Source of the DNA: Sandarakinorhabdus limnophila DSM 17366
GTDB lineage: Bacteria > Pseudomonadota > Alphaproteobacteria > Sphingomonadales > Sphingomonadaceae
NCBI RefSeq assembly: GCF_000420765.1
Contig: NZ_ATVO01000005.1
Coordinates: forward strand, 310,001-374,000
DNA: 64,000 nucleotides
Direction of reading: 5' to 3'
The notes beneath the pieces are model-generated. The model worked only from the letters and a program-made list of their open reading frames with translations. It was not told the origin of the DNA and did no database searches. The position numbers and the translations under genes were made by a program. Shown piece after piece: positions 20,689-28,974 of the stretch (the stretch's first letter is position 1; every line of letters starts with the position of its first letter).

Positions 20689-21054
20689 ATGCTGGCAAGT
20701 GACACATCTGCCGCCACCCCGCCACCGGCGGCACCATCGCGCCGTCGCTGGCTGATCTGGGCGCCGCTATTGCTGCTCTGCCTCGCGGCGGGCGGCTGGC
20801 TGGGCCTCAAATATTCCAGCACCGGCCGGCAGGCAGCGCTGGCCACCGGCTATATCGCCCAGGTCACCTGCAGCTGCCGCTTTGTCAGCGGGCGGGACAT
20901 GGCGAGCTGCGACACCGATCGTGAACCGGGCACCGAAATCGTGCAAGTTGAGGAAGACAGCGCCAACCGCACGATCACGGCCAAAGTGCCGCTGCTCTCC
21001 ACACGCATCTCGCGCTTCGATCCGGAATATGGCTGCACGCTGGACACGCCTTAA
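20689..21054 (+). CDS. Membrane-anchored Cys-rich protein with VSGR motif
   Basis: A 121-residue protein with a basic N-terminus (RRRWLIW), one membrane helix (APLLLLCLAAGGWLGL, about 25-40) and a periplasmic domain with four Cys: CSCRFVSGRDMASC (61, 63, 74) and YGCTL (116). The pattern GYIAQVTCSCRFVSGR ... YGCTLDTP matches what I recall as the N-terminal domain of fused beta-lactamase-type hydrolases in other proteobacteria. Here it stands alone and is divergent from a serine hydrolase gene. The Cys residues could form disulfides. The ATG at 20689 was chosen because it puts the membrane helix near the N-terminus. Confidence 0.75.
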   Translation: MLASDTSAATPPPAAPSRRRWLIWAPLLLLCLAAGGWLGLKYSSTGRQAALATGYIAQVTCSCRFVSGRDMASCDTDREPGTEIVQVEEDSANRTITAKVPLLSTRISRFDPEYGCTLDTP

Positions 21055-22028
21055 AGCCACCCCCGCCAACGGAAGATCGCATAAGGCAGCACGGCGGCGG
21101 CCAGCATGATGCCCAGCGCCATCGGATAGCCCGCCACCCATTGCAGTTCCGGCATGTGCGCGAAGTTCATGCCATAAACCCCGGCCACCAGCGTGGGTGG
21201 CAGAAACACGATGCTGGCCACAGAGAAGATCTTCTGCACCGCAGTCTGCTCGATTGAGATCAGGCCCAGCGTTGCATCGAGCAGGAAGGTGAGATTGCCG
21301 CCGATGAAACTGGCCTGATCCGCCAGACTGGCCAGATCGCGCACTTGGGTCTTGATCTGGGCGGAAAGACCAGCGTCTTTCGGCGCGGCGAACTGCAGGA
21401 ACGACAGCGCCCGGGTGAGCGACACCACCGATTCGCGCGCCTTGCTCAGCCCGTCCTGCGCCGCGCCCAACCTGGTCAGAAGCGCCTGCAGGGCGAGATT
21501 TGACCGGCGCTGCTGTTGGCGGCCACGGGCACCGGCTTCGGCGCGGCGGAAGGCGGCGCGGCTGATCTGGTCCACTTCGCGGCCCACATGCTCCAGCCCG
21601 TCTGCCAGCCGATCGACGATGGCATCGATCAGCCCCATCAGCGCCATCGGCGCGCTGCCGCACTGGGCCGGCGCGCGCTCCAGTTGCGCCACAAAACGAT
21701 CAAAACTGCGAATCTCGGCATAGCGCACCGTAACGAGGTGGCTTTTGCCCAGAACGAAGCTCACCGGCACGGTTTCCGGCGTTTCGGTGATCAGCCCTGT
21801 GGCCAGGGTCGCCGTCATAACGATGGCGCCATTGTCGACATAGAGCCGGCTGGACGTCTCGATCTCCGCCATCTCGTCGGCGGTCGGCACGCCAAAGCCC
21901 AGCGCGGTCTCGACTTGCTTTTCCTCCCCCGGCGAGGGGTTGAACAGGTCGATCCACACGGCATCGGCCGGCAACACATCGCCGTTGCCGATCAATTGGT
22001 GGCCCGTGGCAGAGAAGATCCGCAGCAT
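21051..22028 (-). CDS. corA: CorA family divalent cation transporter
   Basis: A 325-residue channel-type transporter for magnesium (or cobalt/nickel/zinc in relatives). It has a large cytoplasmic N-terminal domain, a long coiled helix (about 150-260), and two C-terminal membrane helices. The signature YGMNFAHMPEL follows the first helix (IVFLPPTLVAGVYGMNF). The tail is basic (FRWRGWL), as is usual for CorA. The ATG at 22028 (MLRIFSATG) was preferred; the open frame extends further but would overlap the divergent cytochrome gene. The 3' ends of this gene and the 121-residue protein gene overlap by four bases. Confidence 0.92.
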   Translation of the reverse strand: MLRIFSATGHQLIGNGDVLPADAVWIDLFNPSPGEEKQVETALGFGVPTADEMAEIETSSRLYVDNGAIVMTATLATGLITETPETVPVSFVLGKSHLVTVRYAEIRSFDRFVAQLERAPAQCGSAPMALMGLIDAIVDRLADGLEHVGREVDQISRAAFRRAEAGARGRQQQRRSNLALQALLTRLGAAQDGLSKARESVVSLTRALSFLQFAAPKDAGLSAQIKTQVRDLASLADQASFIGGNLTFLLDATLGLISIEQTAVQKIFSVASIVFLPPTLVAGVYGMNFAHMPELQWVAGYPMALGIMLAAAVLPYAIFRWRGWL

Positions 22029-22125
22029 TGCCGCACACCATGGCGCAACATCGAACGGTTTGCACCCCTTGCCTGCGGCGCCTGTAACCAATTGGCCTTT
22101 GGCTGCGAACAGGCCAATAACAGCC

Positions 22126-22968
22126 ATGGCCACCGACGCCCCTTCCGTTCCCCACCCGCGCCGCGTGCTGCGCCACCACTGGCTGGTGCGCCTCACCCAT
22201 TGGCTGAACGCGGCCGCCATCATCGTGCTGCTGATGACGGGCCTCAACATCTTCGGCGCCCATCCGCGGCTCTATTGGGGCGATGCCGGATCAGTGGACG
22301 AGCGGGAACGACTGTGGCTGGAAACGGGTGCGTCGCCGCCTTGGTCGGCGCCGAAAGGCTGGCTCGAGATCGCGGGCACACGCTTCGATACCACCGGCCT
22401 CATCGGCGTGTCGCAATCGCCGAAAGGCACCACCAGCTTCGTTGCCTTCCCGCACTGGGCTACGCTGCCGTCGGGCCGCGATCTTGCCACTGCCCGCACG
22501 TGGCACTTCTTCTTCGCCTGGGTGATCATCCTCAACGGCCTGGCCTGGCTGCTCTACGGCCTGCTCTCCGGCCGGCTGTGGCGCGAAATCCTGCCCAAGC
22601 GCCGCCAACTTACCCGCGCCCATCTGTGGAACGACATCGTGGAACACGCGAAGTTGAACTTCCCCAAGGGCGAAGCCGCGCTCTCCTATGAAGTGCTACA
22701 ACGCTTCGCCTATGCCGGCGTCACCCTTGTCCTCATCCCCACTGTCATCCTCACCGGCCTCGCCATGTCGCCGGGCATGGACGCCGCCTGGCCATGGCTC
22801 GACGCGCTGTGGGGCGGCCGCCAATCGGCGCGTTCGGTGCATTTCATCGCCATGAGCGGCATCGCCGGCTTCCTCCTCCTCCACCTCGTGCTCGTCGTCC
22901 TCTCCGGCCCGATCCGCCAGATCGGCGCCATGATCACCGGCCGCATGACCATCGGAGGCGACAAATGA
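22126..22968 (+). CDS. Cytochrome b561/b6-type membrane subunit
   Basis: A 280-residue di-heme cytochrome b with four or five membrane helices. Candidate heme ligands lie in RLTHWLNAAAI, ARTWHFFFAWV, SARSVHFIAMSG and LLLHLVLVV. A large periplasmic loop (about 45-110) is typical of the subfamily that serves molybdopterin oxidoreductases. The stop codon overlaps the start of the molybdopterin protein gene (ATGA), so the two form an electron-transfer pair in which this subunit passes quinol electrons to the periplasmic partner or the reverse. Confidence 0.88.
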   Translation: MATDAPSVPHPRRVLRHHWLVRLTHWLNAAAIIVLLMTGLNIFGAHPRLYWGDAGSVDERERLWLETGASPPWSAPKGWLEIAGTRFDTTGLIGVSQSPKGTTSFVAFPHWATLPSGRDLATARTWHFFFAWVIILNGLAWLLYGLLSGRLWREILPKRRQLTRAHLWNDIVEHAKLNFPKGEAALSYEVLQRFAYAGVTLVLIPTVILTGLAMSPGMDAAWPWLDALWGGRQSARSVHFIAMSGIAGFLLLHLVLVVLSGPIRQIGAMITGRMTIGGDK

Positions 22969-23741
22969 TCCAGCTTCACCGCCGCCACCTGCTCACCGCC
23001 GCCCCCGCCAGCCTGCTGCTCACCGGCTGCGACGCGCTGACCCGCAATCCCACCGCCAAGGCCATTGTCGAATCCGGCGAACAGGCCACCTACCGCTGGC
23101 AGCGCCTTGTCGGCCGCGACGGCCTCGCCCGCGAATTCAGCGCCGCCGACATCTCCCCCACCTTCAAGGTCAACGGCACCCACGAACCCACCAACCCCAA
23201 ATGGCAGCAGCTCTCGGCGGGCAATTTCGCCGATTGGCGCCTGAAGGTGACCGGCCTCGTCCACCGCGAACTCTATCTCACCCTCCCGCAGCTGCGCGCC
23301 CTCCCCCAACGCACCCAGATCACCCGCCACGACTGCGTGGAAGGCTGGAGCGCCATCGGCCAATGGACCGGGCCGCAACTTGCCCCCATCCTGAAAGCCG
23401 CCGGCCTGCAGGGCGGCGCCCGTTACATCGTGTTCCTGTGCGCCGACGATTATGGCGGGGAAGCCAGCAAAGGCGGCCTGCAATCCGCCAGCCGCTATTA
23501 CGAAAGCGTGGACGTCGTCGACGCCTTCCACCCCCAGACGATATTGGCCCACAGCCTCAACAGTCAGCCGCTCTCCACCGGCCACGGCGCCCCTCTGCGC
23601 CTGCGCGTCGAACGCCAATTGGGTTACAAACAGGCCAAATATCTGATGCAAATCGTCGTCGCCGACAGCCTGGCCCCGTTCGGCGGCGGCAAGGGCGGTT
23701 ACTGGCCGGACCGCGGCTACGAGTGGTACGCGGGGACGTAG
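22965..23741 (+). CDS. Molybdopterin-dependent oxidoreductase (sulfite oxidase/MsrP-like)
   Basis: A 258-residue protein with the sulfite-oxidase molybdopterin fold. The molybdenum ligand is Cys124 in TRHDCVEGWSAIGQW. The domain continues with GPQLAPILKAAGL and LRLRVERQLGYKQAKYLMQI, cited here as RQLGYKQAKYL. The N-terminus combines a twin-arginine motif (HRRHLLTAAPASLLL) with a lipobox (LLTGC, Cys22), so it may be a Tat-exported lipoprotein. It is coupled to the cytochrome b gene. A role like MsrPQ (repair of oxidised methionine) or another periplasmic reduction is inferred; the substrate is unknown. Confidence 0.87.
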   Translation: MIQLHRRHLLTAAPASLLLTGCDALTRNPTAKAIVESGEQATYRWQRLVGRDGLAREFSAADISPTFKVNGTHEPTNPKWQQLSAGNFADWRLKVTGLVHRELYLTLPQLRALPQRTQITRHDCVEGWSAIGQWTGPQLAPILKAAGLQGGARYIVFLCADDYGGEASKGGLQSASRYYESVDVVDAFHPQTILAHSLNSQPLSTGHGAPLRLRVERQLGYKQAKYLMQIVVADSLAPFGGGKGGYWPDRGYEWYAGT

Positions 23742-24018
23742 CTCGCTCACAAATACAAGAAGAAGCAGAGCTGCTGGCGGATTTTTCCCTCTTGGTATCG
23801 CGAAAAGCCACCCGTCTGTCCTGCACGGGGAAAGCCTGTCATCATGGCGCTGCCCGGCGTTTGGGCGGGGCCTGGCGGTGTGTGGCGAAAACATCCGGAA
23901 ACCCGCAAGAATCGGAAAAACTGTCAAAGGTGGACGCGGTGGAAGCAGGGTGTGATTCGTAAGGATTGGCCTGTGATGGCGTGGCCGGCGCATTCCGGCA
24001 GAGTGGGGAGTACTGGAG
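23742..24018. other. Intergenic stretch without a supported gene
   Basis: These 277 bases between the molybdopterin gene and the CheB-like gene are less GC-rich than their neighbours. No frame has a recognisable protein, tRNA or strong hairpin. The region ends with a purine-rich Shine-Dalgarno (ggggag, 24005-24010) in front of the GTG of the CheB gene. It may be a decayed remnant, but nothing is identifiable. Confidence 0.5.
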
Positions 24019-24618
24019 GTGGCAGCGGATCGCGGCGCATCAGTGATTGCCTGGAGCGGGCCGTTGGTTGTCGGGATTGGTGCCTCTGCCGGTGGCCTGA
24101 TTGCGTATGAGGCGTTTTTCGCCGCGATGCCGGCCGATAGCGGCATGGTCTTTGTGCTCGTGCAGCATCTTGATCCGGACCATGAAAGTGCGTTGGCCGA
24201 AATCCTCGCCCGCTACACAGCCATGCCCGTCGATTTCGCCCGTGATGGGATGATCCCGGTGGCCAATACCGTCACGATCATCCCGCCTGGCACCATTCTC
24301 ACCATCCACGACGGCCGCCTGCGCCTGATAAGGGCCCCTTCGGTAAAGGCGCGGCGCATGGTTGTGAATCTGTTTCTTGTTTCTCTTGCTGACGATCAGG
24401 GCCCGAATGCGGTGGGGATCATCCTTTCCGGCTTTGGCAGCGATGGCACGGCCGGCATTGCGGCCATCAAGGAACGCGGGGGGCTGACGATGTGCGAGGC
24501 TGCGTTTGATCATCACGCCAAGCTGGGTATGCCGCAGAGCGCGGCAGACAGCGGCTTCGTCGATCTTGTGTTGCCCGTGGAGGACATGCCTGCTGCGTTG
24601 CTGGCGTATCTGGCCTAG
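24019..24618 (+). CDS. Stand-alone CheB methylesterase domain (orphan)
   Basis: A 199-residue protein that is only a CheB-type methylesterase domain. The Ser-His-Asp triad is intact: Ser23 in GIGASAGG, His50 in VQHLDPDH and Asp142 in SGFGSDGTAG. The segment IIPPGTILTIHDGRLRL and the end VDLVLPVEDMPAALLAYL match the CheB part of CheB-CheR-PAS hybrid proteins rather than classical CheB with a receiver domain. There is no receiver domain, CheR or chemotaxis operon nearby. Translation starts at GTG. It may be a truncated hybrid with a new role or a decaying gene. Codon use is less biased to GC than in its neighbours. Confidence 0.82.
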   Translation: MAADRGASVIAWSGPLVVGIGASAGGLIAYEAFFAAMPADSGMVFVLVQHLDPDHESALAEILARYTAMPVDFARDGMIPVANTVTIIPPGTILTIHDGRLRLIRAPSVKARRMVVNLFLVSLADDQGPNAVGIILSGFGSDGTAGIAAIKERGGLTMCEAAFDHHAKLGMPQSAADSGFVDLVLPVEDMPAALLAYLA

Positions 24619-24631
24619 CGGAGCGGCGCAC

Positions 24632-26434
24632 TCACGCCGGCGGGATTTCGCCCAGGGACGCCGGATCGGGTGCTTCGTCCAGATCGAGGGCGCCGCGGAT
24701 GATCGTGTCGGCGCCGGACATGATGTCGCCGCTGCATAATTGCAGATCGAGCCGCTCAAGATCGCGGCGGCGATATTCGGCTTCGATGGCGTCGATCATC
24801 GTATCGGGCGTGCCCAGCGCGGTGAGCACTTCGCGGCCCATGGCAACGGCGCCATCCAGTGTTTCGCGCACCACCTGTTCGACGCCGGCCTGACGCAGGG
24901 CGATATTGTGGGTGCGATCAAAGGCGCGGGCGATGATCGGCAGATCGGGCCATTCGGTCTGGATCGGCTCCAGCACCGCCTTTGGGTCCCAGCGGCCATC
25001 GATGGCGAACACCAGGGCGCTGGCGGTTTCGATGCCGGCGGTGCGCAGGATATCCAGGCGGGTGCCATCACCCCAGAACACGGTGTTGCCAAAGCGGGCG
25101 GTGATGTCGATGAGTTCGGCATCCAGATCGATGGCGGTGATGGCCTGCCCGCGGGCCCGCAACATCTGTGCGATCACCTGCCCCACCCGGCCGCTGCCGA
25201 CCAGCACGACATGGCCGCCATGGCCAGCGGTGCCAGCACTTTCCGGGCCGTCGCGGCTGCCACTGCCATCATCCGGCACGGCCAGCAGCCGGCCGGCGAG
25301 GCGGAACAGCAAGGGCGTGAGCGCCATGGAGAGGGTGACGACGGCGCCGAACAATTGCGCCGCCTGATGGGTGATCAGCAGCCCGCGTTCGGCTTCGGCA
25401 AACAGCACAAAGCCGAATTCGCCGCCCTGGGCCAACAAGAGCCCCATCTTGATGGCGCGCCGCCAATCGGTGCCGAAGCTGCGGGCGAGTGTGGCGATCA
25501 CCGTTGCCTTCACCGCCAGCACCCCCACCACCAGGGCGATCACGAGGCCCCCGTTGGCCGCAACCACAGCAAGATCGAGGCTCATCCCGATGGCAATGAA
25601 GAACAGGCCGAGCATGAGGCCGCGGAACGGTTCGATGTCGGTCTCCAGCGCGTGGCGATAAGGCGATTCGGCCAGCATGACACCGGCGACGAACGCGCCC
25701 AGCGCCATCGACAGCCCCAGACTGGCCATGAGCAGCGCGCTGCCCATGACGCAGAGCAGGGCCGCGGCAACGAAGGCTTCGCGGGCACCGAGCGAGCCGA
25801 TGATGCGGAACAGGCGCGGCAGGGCATAGCGGCCGATGAGCACCAGCAGCGCCAGCGCGCCCACGGTTTTGGCCGCCATCATCCAGCCCGGTTCCGGATT
25901 GGCCACCGGCGCCCGGCTGAGCGCGGCGACCACGGTGACCATCGGCACGATGGAAAGATCCTGGAACAGCAGCATCGCAAAGCTGCGTTCGCCAAACGGG
26001 GTGGCCGCCAGCTGCCGTTCATTGAGCAACTGCATCACCAGTGCGGTGGACGACAGGCCGAGCGGCAGGCCAACGACCAGCGCAGCCTCCCAGGTAAGGC
26101 TGGTGAGCAGCAGCAGGAGCCCAGTGAGCGCGAGGCCGCACAGCAGCACCTGCGCCAGGCCAAGCCCAAAGATGTCCCGCCGCAGGGCCCACAGCCGCGA
26201 CGGCTGCAATTCCAGGCCGATCACGAACAGTAGCAGCACGATCCCGAATTCGGCGAACTGCAGCGTCTGTTCGGCATTGCCCACAAGGCCGAGCACGGAC
26301 GGCCCGATCAATATGCCGGCGGCAAGATAGCCCAGCACCGCCCCCAACTTGAAGCGGACGAACAGCGGCACCAGCACGACCGCTGCCGCCAGATAGACGA
26401 CGATATCGCGCAGCAGGGTGGAGCCATGCTCCAT
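24632..26434 (-). CDS. Monovalent cation:proton antiporter (CPA2, KefB-like) with TrkA-N domain
   Basis: A 600-residue protein. The first 390 residues form a CPA2 exchanger with about 12 membrane helices (LGYLAAGILIGPSVLGLV, FGIVLLLFVIGLEL, LLFQDLSIVPMV). Next comes an NAD-binding RCK/TrkA-N domain (HVVLVGSGRVGQVIAQML, about 405-520) that usually gates the exchange. It probably exports K+ or Na+ in exchange for protons. It resembles KefB/KefC, but a KefF/KefG ancillary protein is not adjacent. Its start overlaps the stop of the IscU-like gene (TGATG). Confidence 0.9.
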   Translation of the reverse strand: MEHGSTLLRDIVVYLAAAVVLVPLFVRFKLGAVLGYLAAGILIGPSVLGLVGNAEQTLQFAEFGIVLLLFVIGLELQPSRLWALRRDIFGLGLAQVLLCGLALTGLLLLLTSLTWEAALVVGLPLGLSSTALVMQLLNERQLAATPFGERSFAMLLFQDLSIVPMVTVVAALSRAPVANPEPGWMMAAKTVGALALLVLIGRYALPRLFRIIGSLGAREAFVAAALLCVMGSALLMASLGLSMALGAFVAGVMLAESPYRHALETDIEPFRGLMLGLFFIAIGMSLDLAVVAANGGLVIALVVGVLAVKATVIATLARSFGTDWRRAIKMGLLLAQGGEFGFVLFAEAERGLLITHQAAQLFGAVVTLSMALTPLLFRLAGRLLAVPDDGSGSRDGPESAGTAGHGGHVVLVGSGRVGQVIAQMLRARGQAITAIDLDAELIDITARFGNTVFWGDGTRLDILRTAGIETASALVFAIDGRWDPKAVLEPIQTEWPDLPIIARAFDRTHNIALRQAGVEQVVRETLDGAVAMGREVLTALGTPDTMIDAIEAEYRRRDLERLDLQLCSGDIMSGADTIIRGALDLDEAPDPASLGEIPPA

Positions 26435-26865
26435 CAGGCGGCAACCTGCCCGGCTTCAGCCAGCGCCGCCAGCACGGCATCAAGCGCCAACAGGATCGAG
26501 GGATGGCGGGCACGGTGGGCGCGGGCAGGGGCGAACATGGCCCAGCCTTCGGGCGCCGTTTCAGCGCGACTGGCAAGGAAATCCGCCAATATCGTGCGGG
26601 TGGCGGCCATCGCGGCGGCGTCCAGGCCGGGCGCTCGCTCCAACAACACGGCGGCGCTGGCCTGGCCCAGCGTGCAGGCCTTGGTCGCGTCCAGTCCCAC
26701 GGTTGCGATGCGTGCATCCGGCCCCAACGCTACATCGGCGATGATCTTGCTGCCACATACCGGCGAGACCCGGATGGCGCTGCCATCAGCCGCCGGCAAC
26801 CGGTGCGCGGTTTCTCCCGCCAGTTTCAGGCGGAGAATCGCGGCATTGTACAGGGCTTCGGACAT
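26434..26865 (-). CDS. IscU/NifU-N-like iron-sulfur cluster scaffold, non-canonical
   Basis: A 143-residue protein with the NifU N-terminal/IscU fold (LYNAAILRLKLAG, PVCGSKIIADV, KACTLGQASAAVL). True IscU has three cluster-binding Cys. Here Cys37 and Cys64 remain, but the third Cys position is in ARAHRARHPSILLALDA, where His121 seems to take its place. Alphaproteobacteria often have this diverged form beside a cation antiporter. It could bind a cluster with mixed ligands, or zinc, or act as a regulator. The start at 26865 (MSEALYNAA) fits the family; it overlaps the antiporter gene. Confidence 0.83.
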   Translation of the reverse strand: MSEALYNAAILRLKLAGETAHRLPAADGSAIRVSPVCGSKIIADVALGPDARIATVGLDATKACTLGQASAAVLLERAPGLDAAAMAATRTILADFLASRAETAPEGWAMFAPARAHRARHPSILLALDAVLAALAEAGQVAA

Positions 26866-26921
26866 CGGCGACACCTTAGCCGCCCCGCTCCCGTTATGGA
26901 TAGGCGGGAAAATGCCGCCCT

Positions 26922-28271
26922 TCAGGCGCGGCGCCAACTTGTGCCGCTCGGCCCGTCTTCAAGCAATACGCCTTCAACCGCCAGAACATCGCGGATTCGA
27001 TCGGACTCGGCCCAGTTCTTTGCCTTGCGAGCCGCCACCCGTTCCGCCACCAGCGCATCAATGCGCGCCGCGTCAGGGTCTGCACCGCCGCCGCGGGTAT
27101 TGGCAGAATTGCGGCTTCGCTCCGGCCGCAGCGAAGGCAGGCCCAGGAACGCAAGCGCGCCCAAAAGCGCCTCGCGGTCCTGCTCGATGCCAGCGATCGC
27201 CGCCAAGGCGGCAGGCGTGTTGAGATCGTCGGACAGCGCTTCCACCACCGCAGTCGGCGGCGGCGGCCGCACGCCCTTGGGCACGTCGCCCAGCTTGCGC
27301 AACCATTTGTCCAGCCGGCCGCGCATCTGCGTGAGCAGGGCCTCGTCCCACGTCAGTGGCTGGCGATACTGGGCGGAAAGCAGGCCAAGGCGCAGTTCGT
27401 CACCCGTCCAGCCGGCCGCCACCAGTTCGCCAACGCTGAGCACGTTGCCCAGCGACTTGGACATTTTTTCGCCGCCGCCGAAATTCAGGAAACCGTTGTG
27501 CATCCAGATGTTGGCCAGTGGCGCGCCATCGTGAGCGCAGGCGCTCTGCGCGCACTCATTCTCGTGGTGCGGGAAGGTGAGATCGATGCCACCGCCGTGG
27601 ATATCGATGGTATGCCCCAGGCTTTCGGCAATCATCGCCGAGCATTCGATGTGCCAACCTGGCCGGCCGCGGCCCCATGGGCTGGGCCAGCCGGCCTGGT
27701 CCTTGCTCGACGGCTTCCACAGCACGAAATCGGCGGCGTTCTTCTTGTACGGCGCCACTTCCACGCGGGCGCCGGCGATCATCTCGTCCAGCGGCCGGCG
27801 CGACAGCCTGCCATAATGGCCGTGGCTGGCCACATCGAACAGCACATGGCCTTCCGCTGCGTAGGCATGACCCTTGGCGATCAGCAGCTCGATCATCGCC
27901 ACCATCGCCGGGATGCTGGTGGTGGCGTGCGGGTGCAAATCCGGCCGCTCCACGCCCAGCGTTGCCGCGTCTTCCAGATAGAACGTCTCGTACCGATCGG
28001 TGATCACGTCGATTCTCACGCCCTCGGCGCGCGCCTTGTCCATGATCTTGTCGTCGATATCGGTGATGTTGCGGGCATAGATCACCTTATCCGGGCCATA
28101 GCTGTGGCGCAGCAGTCGCTGCAGCACATCGAACACCACGGCAGGGCGGAAATTGCCGATGTGCGCCCGGCCATAGACGGTGGGGCCGCAGACATACATC
28201 GTCACCCGATCCGGATTGATCGGCACCAGTTCCTGCTTGGCGCGGGCAGCGGTGTTATACAGACGGATCAT
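26922..28271 (-). CDS. cysS: Cysteine-tRNA ligase
   Basis: A 449-residue class I synthetase that charges tRNA-Cys. The catalytic zinc ligand Cys28 is in MYVCGPTVYG, and the HIGH-type motif follows as AHIGNF (37-41). Other zinc ligands are in WHIECSAM and FPHHENE. The KMSKS loop is GGEKMSKSLGN. The length is slightly below the E. coli protein. The ATG overlaps the stop of cvpA (TGATG). The only tRNA gene in the window is tRNA-Cys, 18 kb away. Confidence 0.96.
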   Translation of the reverse strand: MIRLYNTAARAKQELVPINPDRVTMYVCGPTVYGRAHIGNFRPAVVFDVLQRLLRHSYGPDKVIYARNITDIDDKIMDKARAEGVRIDVITDRYETFYLEDAATLGVERPDLHPHATTSIPAMVAMIELLIAKGHAYAAEGHVLFDVASHGHYGRLSRRPLDEMIAGARVEVAPYKKNAADFVLWKPSSKDQAGWPSPWGRGRPGWHIECSAMIAESLGHTIDIHGGGIDLTFPHHENECAQSACAHDGAPLANIWMHNGFLNFGGGEKMSKSLGNVLSVGELVAAGWTGDELRLGLLSAQYRQPLTWDEALLTQMRGRLDKWLRKLGDVPKGVRPPPPTAVVEALSDDLNTPAALAAIAGIEQDREALLGALAFLGLPSLRPERSRNSANTRGGGADPDAARIDALVAERVAARKAKNWAESDRIRDVLAVEGVLLEDGPSGTSWRRA

Positions 28272-28936
28272 CAGATGGTGGTTCCGGGGCTGGATTTTTC
28301 TTGCTGATCGAGCAGCTTGTCGAGTGAGTTGCGCTCCTGCTTGCCGTAACCGTCAGCCTCCTCGTCATCGCCAAAGCCTGGCAGGCCGGCATGAGGGTCA
28401 CGCTCCGGGTTTATCAGCTTCTGCTGCTGGTTCCACGCATCGCCAACGTACGAGACCATGGCGCTCGCCACCAGCGCCAGCGTTGGCGTCGTCTTCGCCC
28501 TGGCCAACCAATCGGGCCGGCTGTTGTCACCCGGCACGATCTTCATGCCCAGCGTGATCAGCAGGAAGATCAGACTGGCGGCCAAAAAGCCCTTCAACAG
28601 GCCGAAGCCAAGGCCGAGCAAGCGGTCCACCGAGCCAATCACGCTACCCTTGGCACTGTTCGACAGGAAACTGCCGATGAGCTTGACCAGCAGAACGGCG
28701 ATCAGGAACGGCCCCATCACGGCGGCGACCGCGGCGATCAGTTCGCTGCCGCTGGCGGTTTCGAAAATGGCGCGGGCCGGCGTGTAGAAGAGGCGCACAG
28801 CGATGAAGCCGGCCACCCAAGCCGCCAGGCTGGCGACCTCGGCAATGAAGCCGCGCATCAGTCCAAAGGCGGCCGTGATGCCGACAATCAGCACCACGAT
28901 CCAGTCAAAGCAGGCAAGCTGCATTACAGTGTCCAT
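28271..28936 (-). CDS. cvpA: CvpA family protein
   Basis: A 221-residue inner-membrane protein with four helices (FDWIVVLIVGITAAFGLMRGFIAEV at the start, cited as VVLIVGITAAFGLMRGF; the GLGFGLLKGFLAASLIFLL helix). The C-terminal 70 residues are soluble and acidic to mixed-charge. CvpA is needed for colicin V production and affects envelope stress and biofilm formation in some bacteria; its molecular role is not settled. In alphaproteobacteria it commonly follows radA, as here: radA ends 38 bases upstream. Confidence 0.9.
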   Translation of the reverse strand: MDTVMQLACFDWIVVLIVGITAAFGLMRGFIAEVASLAAWVAGFIAVRLFYTPARAIFETASGSELIAAVAAVMGPFLIAVLLVKLIGSFLSNSAKGSVIGSVDRLLGLGFGLLKGFLAASLIFLLITLGMKIVPGDNSRPDWLARAKTTPTLALVASAMVSYVGDAWNQQQKLINPERDPHAGLPGFGDDEEADGYGKQERNSLDKLLDQQEKSSPGTTI

Positions 28937-28974
28937 ACAGCAGCGCCTATCCGATTTGGCAGCGCCGCAAAAGC

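Noticed and set aside
24740-26233. A 497-codon plus-strand frame opposite the KefB-like antiporter
   Set aside because: His/Gln-rich shadow translation with no membrane or enzyme features; the antiporter on the other strand is certain.
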